From Steinernema hermaphroditum (lineage: Eukaryota; Nematoda; Chromadorea; Rhabditida; Steinernematidae), in the NCBI GenBank assembly GCA_030435675.1, contig CM059624.1, positions 830,769 through 894,768 on the forward strand: a DNA stretch of 64,000 bases, written 5' to 3'. A program made the translations under genes and the position numbers. The notes beneath the pieces were generated by a model. It saw only the letters and a list, made by a program, of their open reading frames with translations. It did no database searches and was not told the DNA's origin. Position 1 is the first letter of the stretch. Each line of letters opens with the position of its first letter. Shown here one piece after another: positions 1 through 11,477 of the stretch.

Positions 1-159
1 CGATAATTTCCAGATACGGGAATACGTCGCACTGTGTCGCGGATAGGACTTTGAAGAAGATTTGTAATTGTGTTAAGCTGAAGTAAACGATAGATGAATA
101 ACAAATTCAATAACTCTCAACAAAAAATCAACAACAAGTAACAACAACCAGTGCGGGGC

Positions 160-3139
160 TTACAGCGCCGGGCTGATCCATTTCTGTACGATGCCCTGAT
201 AGGTATTCGAATTCAGTTCCTTCTTCTTGCCAACGAAAGCGTTGATCTCCCGTTCGAAATGCACGATGTCCGGTTTTTGGACCCATGTCTGGCGCTCTTC
301 GTCGAACCAATTCCACGGTTTCCTGAAAACAGCGGCTTTTTAGTATGTTTTGTATCGGTGGGTTGGGTCGATACAAAGATATTTGTGGAAAGTAGCAACA
401 CTTACATTGAAGTGTACTGTCCGTTCAGTTGCGCGTGTCCAGCGTTAGGCAAATTCTTCCAAATATTCAACGCAAACTGCTGAACCAACTTCTCCGGATG
501 TTTCTGCAGTTTCTGCAACTCGGGAATGATTGTCGTACTGAGCGCATTACTGCAATCAGGATCTTCCATATCCGGCCTAAAGATTCCGTTCGTTATGACC
601 TCTTGCTCTTCGTCCACAAGTGATGACAATCTCGGATGCGCTACAAAATAAGTGCGGACCGCAGCCAAAAGCGCCAGTTGACATCGAGTAGTCATCATGA
701 ATCCGACGGCGATAATACGCTTCACAAAGGCGGCGACTCGAAGTAGAGAGATCTGCTTACGACGAGCATTGATCATCCGATCGAGCGTTTTTATGACGAG
801 CTGGACTTGTCGGTCTTGATCTTCTGGAAAAAAAACTCGTTTGAGTACAAAAATCTAACAGAGCGGAAGCAGTACCTTTCTTCTGGAATGGAAGATTATT
901 AAGGAGACGATACATCGTTTTGTAGAACTGAAAGGGATCGATGTTGAGGGCTTGGCCCTCACCGGAGAGAATCACGAATACTGTGTGTACACAATGGATT
1001 GAATCGGTGACGCGGAGATGCTACAAGGTTCGAATTAAAATAAAACAATCTAATTAGTTTTGATCTTATTTGCAAACAAAACATTTCCCAATAGTTATAT
1101 TTTGCTTGGAAATAAATTCCTTGGGAAATAGACTCACCTTCTGATCAATCAGTTCCTCCAAACAAGAAATGATATCGGTGAAGAACTCGATATTCAGCAG
1201 ATGAGCGAACTTCGAAAGGCCTTCCAAAACAGGGTCCAGCAGCGCCGCTGTCGGCATTCTCTTTAGTACTCGGAAATACGTCATAAAAACGTGATTCATC
1301 GTATCAGTAGCGTATTTCAGCTTCGTGCTCATAGACTCTGTCGCCTCAGCCTCCTTGAGATCATTCTCCAGTTTCTGCAACTGCTTCTTGTACTTGGTTG
1401 CCGATTTCGATTTCCGCTCCTTAGCCAGCTGATACCTCTTCTTTTTCAGGTCGGGAACTTTGCTTTTCTCGTCCGTTTTCTGCACCTCCTTGATATTCAA
1501 CGAGAGCAGCGTTCTAATAAGAAGCGGCGAAACGGCACTGGCCTTTTGGTTGATCAAATTGGCGATCGTTTTTGCGCCGTGGAGAGACATCTTGAAAATG
1601 TAGTCGTCCTTGAACATCTGCGCAAGGGCGGCACAGCTATCTTCCACCGCCTGAACGGGGAAGTCAAGAAGTGTATGTGGATATTATAAACCCACAGGAG
1701 TGTAGTTACTGACGCAGATTCTCACAAGGCACTCGACTATGTTCGTTGCGTAGTTGAAATGAGCCGCTCCGTTCAGCAGGCGGCTCAAGCACTTGACCGT
1801 TAGGGCCGACATCTTCACATCAGAGCTTTTTTCGTCGAAGGTTTTCCTATCCCTGGGCATCAGTTCTAAAGAAAGATGCTTAGACAGAGGACCTTTTTCA
1901 CATCAAACAGGAAGGCATAAGGAACCAGCTTTTCTGAGAACACTTCGTGTGCAACGAATTAAAATACTTACTGAGCGCAAACTTCTCAAGATGTTGAAGG
2001 AACTTCAGGTAATATCTCACAAGCGTCTGCTCAAACTCCATCAATTTCTTCGTTTCCTTCTTCATCTTTTGTTTCTTCTCATCCTCAGTCGGCGGACGGA
2101 TGTGATAACCAGGAATGATGTCGATGAACACTTGCGTTAAAGATACCGTGGCCAGCCGCATGATGTTGTCCCGAATGAGGTGATGCACATCTTGACCACT
2201 GGACAGCTTGTAAAGGTCTCTCAGGCGATAAATCTAAAATACTCAATGGAAAACAACGTCTTTAACCGACAGCCTACATGCTCTTGAGGATTGGACAGTA
2301 ATTTCAGCGACATATTAGAAATCTCTTGTCTCGTGCTTTCCAACAGCTCCTTACGCTTAGCAATCATTTCAATAGCGCTCAGTCCAGCGAACTCGTCCAC
2401 TTTCTCCGGCTTATTTTTATCCGCTATCTCTTCAGATTCATCCTCTTCCTTGTCGTCTTTCTCATCGTCTGAGAACTTTTCGATTTCGCCTTTCCTAGCG
2501 AGCACACGGCCATCGCTCATTTTGATGGGAAGCATGTCTTTCATGCCTTCTTCTTGCTTAATTGCAGAGAATTGGCGCATTTCTTCATTATCTAAAAGAA
2601 AAATAGCTCACTTCGCTGTTTATCTGACTAGGTGAATTATGATAGGTTCATATTCATTTGTTTTTCGTGAATATCCACGAGAACAAACAAAACTACCTCG
2701 GATTTTTTTTTGGATTTCATTTGTGCAAACATTTGTGCACACTTTTTTACTACAACACAACCTCATACCTACCTTCTTCCTCCTCATCTCGTTTCCTCAA
2801 CAACCTCCTTCGCTTTCCCGCGAAAGCTGAATTCTCCCAATCGATGTCAGCATCAAGCATATCCAGCGGAAGCGTGTCCTCATCGTCTTCTTCGGCAAAT
2901 TTATATTGGCGATCATCGACCCAGTCTTCTTCGAACTGAATTGCAAATCACATATGCGATGAAACGTGGGGGAAACCCACATTTGCGGCACGCTTCAAAC
3001 TTGGCGTTTTACGGCGAATCTCCACTTCGGTCAAGTCGTCGATGACGTGCCGCTTCAGCTTTCCACGCTTCTGCTGCCGGCGGAGCTGCTTTCGCGTCTT
3101 CTTCAGTTGTCTGTCCTTCACTTTATTGGCTATGGCCAT
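160..3139 (-). CDS. noc-3: NOC3L / nucleolar complex protein 3 orthologue
   Basis: This is a nine-exon gene for the ribosome-biogenesis factor NOC3, which acts in the nucleolus in pre-60S assembly together with NOC2. My exon model is 3139-2981, 2935-2773, 2591-2278, 2233-1972, 1865-1726, 1650-1138, 1020-876, 823-406 and 322-160. It sums to 759 codons in one frame, close to the family's ~800 residues. Recognisable family signatures are the basic N-terminus ([20 protein letters not shown]), the conserved [19 protein letters not shown] block, [14 protein letters not shown] and the RVAAFVKRI region. The start follows a TTTTCAG acceptor by six bases, suggesting trans-splicing. It is the last of three same-strand genes and lies 400 bp downstream of cpsf-3. 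The donor of exon 5 (1726) is chosen for frame; another donor at the following codons is possible. Identification is confident; exact splice sites are moderate. Confidence 0.9.
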
Positions 3140-3538
3140 GTTTACCTGAAAATGTGGAAAATTCAAGGTTTTGACAGCAAATTGAGATTGTACAAATAAA
3201 TCAAATTCATAATAAAAGATATTACAGCAACAATTTTGGATACTGGAGAATATCAGAAAACTCCCTTTGGAAAGATAAGTACAGTATGGTAGTGTAGTAG
3301 CGAACGTCAATCGTGTCAAGAGTACCCGTCGGCAAGACGACAGGCGAATCTCCGCTTCGTGTTCGTCCGCCTTCATATGAATGTGCTCAAACGATGTTAA
3401 TTGTTTACATTATAACTCATTTGACGCTCACCTATCGCTCATCCATAACTCACCCACATAGTGTCAGAACGTTACAACAGATCATGGCTTTAAGAGGATT
3501 TATCAACAAGTCCACAACAACGATTCGAACTCAATAAA
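3140..3538. other. Intergenic between cpsf-3 and noc-3 with a cpsf-3 fragment
   Basis: No complete gene lies here. The stretch at about 3336-3378 is a close copy of the part of the cpsf-3 last exon at about 3658-3700. It would encode DEHEAEIRL, compared with DEHEAEIHL in the gene. The rest is AT-rich spacer that could serve as the intercistronic region of an operon. Confidence 0.6.
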
Positions 3539-6076
3539 TTAACAAACATCCACGGCCCTCTTCACCACAGATGCGACGATTTTCTCAGCTTTGTCGGTAA
3601 TAGCCGTGATCAGATGGAGAAGATTAGGATAGGAGCATTTGACTTTCATAGGATACAGGTGAATCTCCGCTTCGTGTTCGTCGACCTTCAGATGAATCGT
3701 GTCCTCTGATGACTTGATTTCGGCGCTTTCTCCACAGACCTCTTTGAGTGAGTCGACGATGAGATCTTTCAGGCGATCATTGGAGAGAGGCATCGCGGGG
3801 AGGACTGAAATCGACCGTAAGAGATTGTGATAATGGCCAAATTACATTTATCGGGGACGGGATTGGTCTGTGCGTGGAGGATGCCCGTGAGAACCGAGTC
3901 GGCGAACATGTCGTTGATTGGATTGGACATCCATTGGAGGATAAGCATCTGAAGGTCACGATAGATGAGGACGGTAATCGAACCCTGAAGACCAAAAAAT
4001 GAACTGAGGGAAAGCTTGTTAAAAGTCCAACCTTGAAGATCTCGATGACCTGATCCGGCTGAGTACCATTCATCCCTTCGATAGGATACGCCTTTTCCGG
4101 CTTGCACAACATCAGGTCAGTCGATATCTGTCGAAGGTTGTAGACAAGAAGAGGGACCGAGTTGGTATATCTCAGCGCCTGGGTTTGCATAAGTCGACTG
4201 TTTGCGAGATCGGAATATGCTAAAATTATCACATAAATGAGTGGTATGAGGATATGGCTACTTACAGCTAAGCTCATCAGGAGCCATAAGATGCAAATTG
4301 AAATTTCTTCTTAGAAGAATGCCACCAATGAAGTCGTCCGTCGCTGTGAGCTTTGCAGCCATTTGGCCTACTACTTTAGCATTTCTTTCACCATGGAACG
4401 TCAAGGAAACGGATTCTGTATTTCTCGGATTGTGCACTTGAATATTGTAGGTCTTGTCGTCTTCATATTCTCGGATGATGGCCGCCTTGAGACGATTCAT
4501 TTGGGTCATTTCGCCATGGACAAGAATCTGAATGTTTACGGTGTAAGACTCATTTGTTAGGGCTTAATATACCAAGTGAGACGGTCTGACTTGTCTGATA
4601 AAATCAGACGTCTGCTCGTAGTCTGTATGAGCCGAGAAGCTCATGTAGCCGATTTGTAGCCTCACTGGCAGCCTCTGTCCTCCAAGTGAGACGATTTCTT
4701 CGGGTTCGGAGAGTATATGCTTCGCCAAGGTTCCCTCGACGCAGTAGCCGGCAATGATACAGCCATTCTTCGGATCGGGACACCACATCTCAAAAAGGTC
4801 ACGGCTCAGACCGTTCTGCAACATTCCAGGGCTGGCGAGGACCACACACGGTCCGACATCGTCAAAGTGATCCATGCTCTTCAGGTTGGAGACGTGCTTG
4901 AAAACGAACGGGTTATTCTTCGTGCCGATTTGGTTTTGGACGTGTTCGTTCATGGCGCCGACAAACGTTTGGTAGACGGCCATGCATTTTTTCGCCAGCG
5001 CACTGGCATCTGGGATATCAACGTTTATGATCTGCGAATCCCAACTTACAGTAAACAGGAATCTCATGAAGTTCGGGATGCAGCTCCCAGAACTCGTCCA
5101 AAATCAGCAGCAGTTCCTGAGCACGCCCCAAAGCAAACGCCGGGATCAAGCATCGTCCACCTCTTCTCACAACATCGTAAACGAACTTCGTGAAGCGCTC
5201 TTCGCGTTCCTCTCTCGGTTCGTGCACTTGCGTACCGTAGGTTGATTCCTAAAGTCAGATTCTTTGTTAATTTTCCGTTTGACGGTTCTGGCTTACACAA
5301 ACGAGGATATCTGGTTTAACTGAAGGCAGTTCGGCGGCACACAGATGACGATCTTCTTGTCGCGAGAAGTCTCCTGTGTACAGAACCCGAACGTTGTCGA
5401 TCTCGATCATGAACATGCAGGCGCCAAGCACGTGTCCAGCGACATAGCACCAGAATCGGATGCCGTTCACCTCTTTCTGCTCGTGGTAGTCGATGCACTC
5501 GATCTTCTCCATGGTTCTCTCTAGGTCGTCTTCGGTGAAAAGGGCTTGCTTGCCGCCTTCGCCGCCGAATTTAGCGATTTTGATGAAATCGCCAATGAGC
5601 ATGCGGTAGATGGCCTTGGTCGCGTGAGTCATGAAACAGCGGCCTCGGAAGGCCGTCTTCTGGAGGAGCCACGGGAGCGCACCACAATGGTCCAGGTGAA
5701 AGTGAGTGATCTTAAAAGCTTCGATTATTATGTCGAGGTGCAAGGACACGTACTAGCATGATGTCGATGGACTCGCACTCGACGAAATCGATGAGTGGTA
5801 ACGATTCAGCTGACTGCATTCCAGGGTGGATGCCGCAGTCCAGCATAATCCTCTTTCCCTTGAAGGACAGGATGTGACATGATCGTCCGACTTCTTGGCC
5901 AGATCCACTGAAATGAGGCTTGATGAGGCTATGCAGTTCGAATAACTAGATTCTAGCGGGAAGGACATAACACCGAAGACTCTGTCTTGGAAAACTAAAA
6001 AATCAGTGACTTACAGTGGCGTGAAGCTAAGGATGTTTTCGCAAGGCAGTGTTTCGATGGCCTGTGCTGTATTCAT
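3539..6076 (-). CDS. cpsf-3: CPSF73, mRNA 3'-end cleavage endonuclease
   Basis: The product is the metallo-beta-lactamase/beta-CASP nuclease that cuts pre-mRNA at the polyadenylation site within the CPSF complex in the nucleus. The N-terminus [20 protein letters not shown] is followed by the [10 protein letters not shown] block, the zinc-binding [12 protein letters not shown] motif, [37 protein letters not shown], the beta-CASP segment [17 protein letters not shown] and [11 protein letters not shown]. The C-terminal dimerisation domain ends ...KRAVDVC. All metal-ligand motifs I can place are intact. The gene has several short introns. The start codon lies three bases after a TTTCGTTTCAG acceptor, a probable trans-splice site. 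It sits 277 bp downstream of the CNOT1-like gene and 399 bp upstream of noc-3, all on one strand. Confidence 0.95.
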
Positions 6077-6353
6077 CTTCTGAAACGAAAAGAAGTTGAA
6101 TGAAAGGCTTCAACACCCCGACACCAGGACAATTCGGTCGCAAATGTCTGGGCACCACCACCACACCCCTTCAAGCAAAATTGAGCAGACGATAAGATTC
6201 CGAAATCCAGCAGGAGAGAGCACTTGCATGTATACAGGTAAACATTGGAACAAATATTCATTATGTCATGAAAACAATCATTACACGTCTATCTACCACA
6301 AAGAATATATAAACAAGACTATCTGTGCGCAAATTACAATTATTTTATGTCAG
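6077..6353 (-). promoter_or_regulatory. Intercistronic spacer CNOT1-like to cpsf-3
   Basis: This 277-bp spacer between two co-oriented genes ends in a polypyrimidine tract and TTTCAG just before the cpsf-3 start, as expected for spliced-leader addition to a downstream operon gene. A diverged copy lies at 46468-46759, where it leads into the chimeric gene. Whether transcription is truly polycistronic is inferred from spacing and orientation. Confidence 0.5.
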
Positions 6354-9300
6354 TTAGGCGTCGTGGATCACTCGGAGAAGCTTGTGGAGTTCGGGGTTGT
6401 CTTTGACGAATCTGAGGTTCCAGAAGTCACTGGACTTGTCGCTGACGAGTTCGTGGAAAGTGCGGACCAGTCCCCAAGGGTGTGGTGCGAGGGCGACGAG
6501 TCGTTCCACCATTACCCTGCAAGAAGCTTGAAATTCAGTTTCCCTGGAGGCTAGCCATACCTGGTCATGACTTCACAAACGTTGCCATTGGTAGTTCGGC
6601 GGAAGATGTGCAGCAGCGTCTGACTGTAGAGTTCCGTGTGGATATTCGGATATCGCAGCTGGTTCGACATTGTTTGGAAGAGAACGTAGCGTCCTTCATT
6701 ACAGAGCGACTGCGATAGGTGCACGAAGAGATCGGCGAACGGCATTTGGCAAACGTTGGCCGCCGTCGGTTTCTGGCCTCGCGCCTTCAACTGCTCCGTC
6801 GCGTGCTTACCTGCGACCAAAACCAGTGAGTTAACCGTGATCATGTTAAATCGTGACGGCTCTTTCGCGTCAATCTGTAAATATGCATTTAGTGGAGGAG
6901 TTTCTACGACCGGCAGTACTCGAAGATAAGCCGGCAGCATGTCGAGCAAATTTGGCGAATCTCCGCTTTCCAGGAACTTCAAGAGATCGGCTTCAAACGG
7001 CAGCTTCGTAGTGGAAAGGGCAACATTTATCTTCTGATCCATGGAGATGAGGCCCAAGTAGTCGCTTCTAGGAGACAATGAGATCGGGTCGGGGGCGCGC
7101 ATTCCCTTCGGCAGTGCGCTGAGGACACAGTTGCGGAGCTGGACACAGCCTGAGGGCATGAACGTGCACAGAGGGTCATAGAACTCAAGCAGGACGTCAG
7201 GGAAATTGTGCAGGTAGAAGATGAGACGCTGCATACCCTGCAACGACAGTAATTACATTATGAGCGAAACGAAGAAACGTCTACCTGCAGAAGCTCGCAG
7301 CACATGTGGGTATCGCAAGCCGGGCTGCCCATGATCTTCGCCAGGAATTTGAGCACGGTCACCAGCAGATGCGCGAAGATGGCCCTGCTCGAGCCTTGAT
7401 GCGATGGATTGCTCAAAAAGCCCCAAACGATCTTGTGGTTGCCAATGATGTTGAGCCACCAGAACGCGAAGCAGGGCAGGTTGGCAGGCCGAAGATGCAT
7501 CATGAGACTCCTGAAGAAAAAACGATAGAGGGACCGAGTGGGTGCAAGAACGTACGCCATGTCGCGCTGGAATACAAAGAGGAGATCCGAGTCCTTCAGG
7601 CGTAGGCAAACGTTCTGCAGACGCCACATGGACGCGAGGATCATCCGAGCATATGGGAACATGAGAAAACTAGCGAGGTCTCTGCTGTCGAAGTCGAGCA
7701 TAAAGAGTTTCCGCATGGAGCTGAACACACTCCCCACAAACTTCTCACTGGCTTCCGAACTGACCGCCACCAACTCTTCCGCGGTTAATCTAAACCAAAA
7801 AGATAGGGATCAGCCCAGCTGATCAATCGCTTACGAGATGATAGAGGCCAGTGAATCGGCGTAAAAGTGGCAATGGTGTCGCGATGAAAGTCCTTCTTCA
7901 TTGAGTGTGTAGCACAGTTGGATGTACACCTGCATGCATGCTATCAGGAAGGGTTCGGCGGACTCCACGGCGAGCAGACCTTGCTCCTTGTACTGAAACC
8001 GCAAATAATTACTCTACTCTGCGAAACAACCCAACCGTGGAGATGACTTCCAAGAGGTTCTCGAACGACTCGATCTGCGCACAGGAGGAGGACATGTATT
8101 TCTGGTTCAGATCGTAAAACAGCATCTCTGCGCAATGCATGTAGTCGATGGACTGGTCCCCGCTAGGTACCACTACCATCGGTTCGCTGTCGAAGGTCAC
8201 AGGGAACGGCGGGAGTTCGTTCGTGTCTGGGAACGCAGTGAACCCACTGAAAGCGATGGACCCGTCACAGGTCTGCATGGCTTCGATGTCACCGTCAAGT
8301 AGCGGAAGACAACTTCGACGTTCGCAGAGGACTTCGTTCACGGTTTCGATCAGCGGGATTTTAATGGACCGTCCGTTGGCGGCCGCGATCGCTTCTTCGT
8401 TGACTCCGACGATTTCTTCCGCGTCATCCACGTTGTACTTGTAGAACTGCAGCGTTTTCTCGGCGACTATCAGTGGAATGCCCAGATCCCTGGCTAACTG
8501 CAGCTTCGATTCCAGCGGATCGCCCTCGAACCGTTCGGGAAAACCACTGAAGTTCAACCGGCGTTCGGTGAACCGAGCCGAGTCCAGGCAGTCTTCGGTC
8601 TCCACGTCTTCGATGTTCATCCCAAAGGCGCGCAGGAGGAGTGCGACCTCGAACTTTATATTCATCTTGACCGGCTGACATCGGTGGATAGCGACGAGGA
8701 TTCTTATGATGGAGCGCGACCAAGCGGAGTCGGGAGATAGCAGCTGCAAGTGGTTACAATCAGTTTCTAGCACTTTTATGGCAACACTCACCAGGCTCAA
8801 ACGACATGATCGCATGATTCGTGTGACGAACGGGACGACCACACACAGCGCAGTGTCGCCCTTGGTCAGTGCTGTTTGCAGTAGTTCGCGTATATTGAGT
8901 TCCCTGTCGAATATCGGGTAGTCTTTCGCGACCGTCATGAAGCCTATCCAGGCTCCGAGGTTCTTCAGCACTTGACGGTCGTTGAATCCGCTGATGATAC
9001 AGTTCTGGCGGTTTAGCAACTTCTGGAACCAAACGTTCAGGGACCAAGCGAAGTTACAAGGCTACCTTCACGTAGGCGTAGGTCTCCTCCCGCATCATCT
9101 GTTCCATGCAGTGTCCGAGATCGTGGCGACAGAGGGCGACGAAGAACTCGTAGTACGTGCTGAGGTGGTTCGTCATGTCGGGGATGTGGCGCAGCAGTTC
9201 ATGCACCAGCCAATTTGTGAAGCATGGAGGCTGCATGCGAATGAGGCTGGCCATCTGGACAACTTGCGTTTCGGTGTTCGTGTGTCGTAGCTCCATCACG

Positions 9301-9664
9301 ATGAATCCAACTGCCTCCGCAATCGCAGCTGGCGGCGCCCACTCCTTCTCGGTATCCGCAACCTTCTAAACAGCTCATATCAACAGAGATCTCAACAACG
9401 GCGACACACTAGCAGGGCTTCGCTCATGGACTCTGCACAGTCACTTTCAGCGAAGGACGACGTCTTCACCAGGGTGGGTGACCTCTCGCCAGGCGCCTTC
9501 TGGCTGTGCGGCTTCTCTATCGCGCCAATTCGTCTCCCTGTCGCCGGGTATTCCAGTCCAATTGCCGCAGCTGCCGCGCGCAGTTCGCCCGCTGTCAGAG
9601 TTTTGCCATAGCACCGCGTTACGGCATCAAGGAGGATGTCGTCGGTGTTGCACAGAGAGGGCAT
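6354..9664 (-). CDS. CNOT1-like scaffold, N-terminally short (copy 1)
   Basis: This encodes the C-terminal half of the CCR4-NOT scaffold CNOT1/NOT1, which organises cytoplasmic mRNA deadenylation. From the N-terminus there is a segment like the CAF1-binding MIF4G region (LLNRQNCIISGFNDRQVLKN, then NLGAWIGFMTVAKDYPIF). It is followed by the mid-domain linker and the NOT1 C-terminal domain (FYDPLCTFMPSGCVQLRNCV, GRYVLFQTMSNQLRYPN, HPWGLVRTF). Full CNOT1 proteins exceed 2,000 residues; this model is roughly 1,000, starting at MPSLCNTDD two bases after a TTCCAG acceptor. It may be a short paralogue, or upstream exons may lie elsewhere; none are visible before the divergent kinase gene. A near-identical inverted copy lies at 43157-46467. 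The family call is secure; completeness is not. Confidence 0.85.
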
Positions 9665-10231
9665 CACTGGAACGATTAAGCGAGGATAAGATCGAAATGA
9701 CAAAGAGAACACGAAAAAAGTAAATCACATCAAACCAAAAATTCCGAAGAATTTGGAAAAGCGAGTCAAGGCAATTTAGTAACACACATTTTGACTCCTA
9801 AATGTCCTAAATGTGGCGAACTCGTAAAATCTGGCTGTTGCTGAAAGATCTCGGCAATCGAAAAAAAACACAGACGATTAGAACGGCATTTGAACCGCGA
9901 AATGCAAAACTCACGGATTGCGCTCTGCACAGCATGTTGCAATTTGCCTAAGTGCGCTCTCTCCCTCGCCCTGCGAAATCTTCGCGTCTTGGGACCACCC
10001 TACTGATTTAAAATTCGAAAGAGGAAAAGAGTGCTTTGCAGTGATGATTCAATCGAAATCAGATCTTTTGGTGGGTCTCAAAAAAGGGGAGTCTCTAAAC
10101 TTTTTTTGAGACAGTCACCAGTCTGGAGACCGTCTGTTTTTGCAAAAGTGGGTAGACAGAACGCCCATTTAAGTGAGTTTATCAGTCGCAATCGGTCTTC
10201 GCCGGCTGTGATCCATCAGAAGTCTTCCACT
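9665..10231. promoter_or_regulatory. Divergent intergenic region between CNOT1-like and CK1-like genes
   Basis: This 567-bp region separates two genes transcribed away from each other and so should hold both promoters. The part up to about 9990 is homologous, with visible divergence, to 42568-43156 upstream of the second CNOT1-like copy. No further motif could be assigned. Confidence 0.5.
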
Positions 10232-11305
10232 ATGACAGCCACGAACCTTGTTAAATTCCCGGTCCATCATCGCGTCAACAACAAGTGGACTGTGCTGCGG
10301 ATGCTTGGCTGCGGCTCGTTCGGGGTCGTCTACAAGGTGTGCGACGACGAAGGCTACCTCTATGCTCTGAAGACGGAGAAGTACACACCGAAAAACGCGC
10401 TGAAGGTGGAGGTGAAGGTGCTCCAGACAGGAGAGAAGCAGAAGCTAAAGTATTTCCTAAAACTGCTCGACTGCGGCACATGCAAGAGTCCCGAAGGCGA
10501 CCAGGTACTCTATATCGTCATGGACCTAGCCGGATCGTCAGTGGACGCTCTGCGCCGTCTCCGTCCGGATCGCCGCTTCACTTTGCCATGCGCTCTAACC
10601 CTGGGAATCCATTTCGTCGATGCCATTGAGGAACTCCACAACATGGGATATCAGCACAGGTCAGGCTCGTCAATACAACACTTTTGTATGATGCGGCTGT
10701 TTCAGAGACATCAAGGCTGCCAACTTCGCCATTGGCGCCGTCGAGCGGCAGCAGATCTACATCATCGACTTCGGTCTCTGCCGCTCCTTCTTCGATGAGT
10801 TCGGGTCAATGCGTCGTCCGCGGAAAGTCGCCCCTTTCAGAGGAACCGTCCGCTACGCCCCTCTCGCCTGCCACATCCTTCGCGAAACGTGCCGCAAGGA
10901 CGATCTCGAGTCGTGGCTCTACTCGCAGATTGAATACACTCGGGCGAGTCTCCCCTGGCGTGATCTCAACAACATTATTGATGTTAGTCTTCTGCGAGTT
11001 TCGAGCTTTCGATAGTTCGATCATTTCAGGTCGGTCTGTACAAGGAGCGTTGTCGACACGACATCGGACTCGGCGAACTTATGGGCGGATGTCCGCGCGA
11101 GTACATCAACATTCTCCGCTACCTGGACAGCCTCACGTTCTACGAGAAACCTGACTACGAAAAGTGCCGCAGGCATTTGAAGGCCGCGGCGATGGTTCTC
11201 GGTGGCTACAAGCCCACTTACGACTGGATCGATGAAAATCTCCGTGCAGGCAACGGAAACGCCGAACTCACAGTAGACACGTCAGCTGCGCCAAAAGTTG
11301 CTTGA
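10232..11305 (+). CDS. Casein kinase 1 / tau-tubulin-kinase-like protein kinase
   Basis: This is a three-exon kinase gene (10232-10659, 10706-10982, 11030-11305), about 325 residues and essentially only a kinase domain. Visible motifs are the glycine loop GCGSFGVVY, the VAIK-type lysine in YALKTEK, the catalytic loop HRDIKAAN, the DFG motif in IIDFGLCRSF and the CK1-family signature GTVRYAPLACH, where other kinases have APE. All catalytic residues are present, so it is probably active on Ser/Thr. Nematodes carry a large expansion of such short CK1/TTBK-like kinases, many sperm-enriched; a germline role is only an inference. The gene is divergent from the CNOT1-like gene and convergent with the Argonaute (172 bp between stops). 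It is absent from the inverted duplicate at 40-47 kb. Confidence 0.9.
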
Positions 11306-11477
11306 AAGTTGTATGTCTGACCATCTTTTATAAGAAGTATATGTGTGCGACGAATTCCCCGTAAAGCTTATAAACATATGCAACAAAAATGCTCCTAAAG
11401 ATTTATTTGTTGGCAAAACCAACAAACCACTGGTTACGAACTACATAACATAAGACAACAAAGTTATTATAAAAAAC

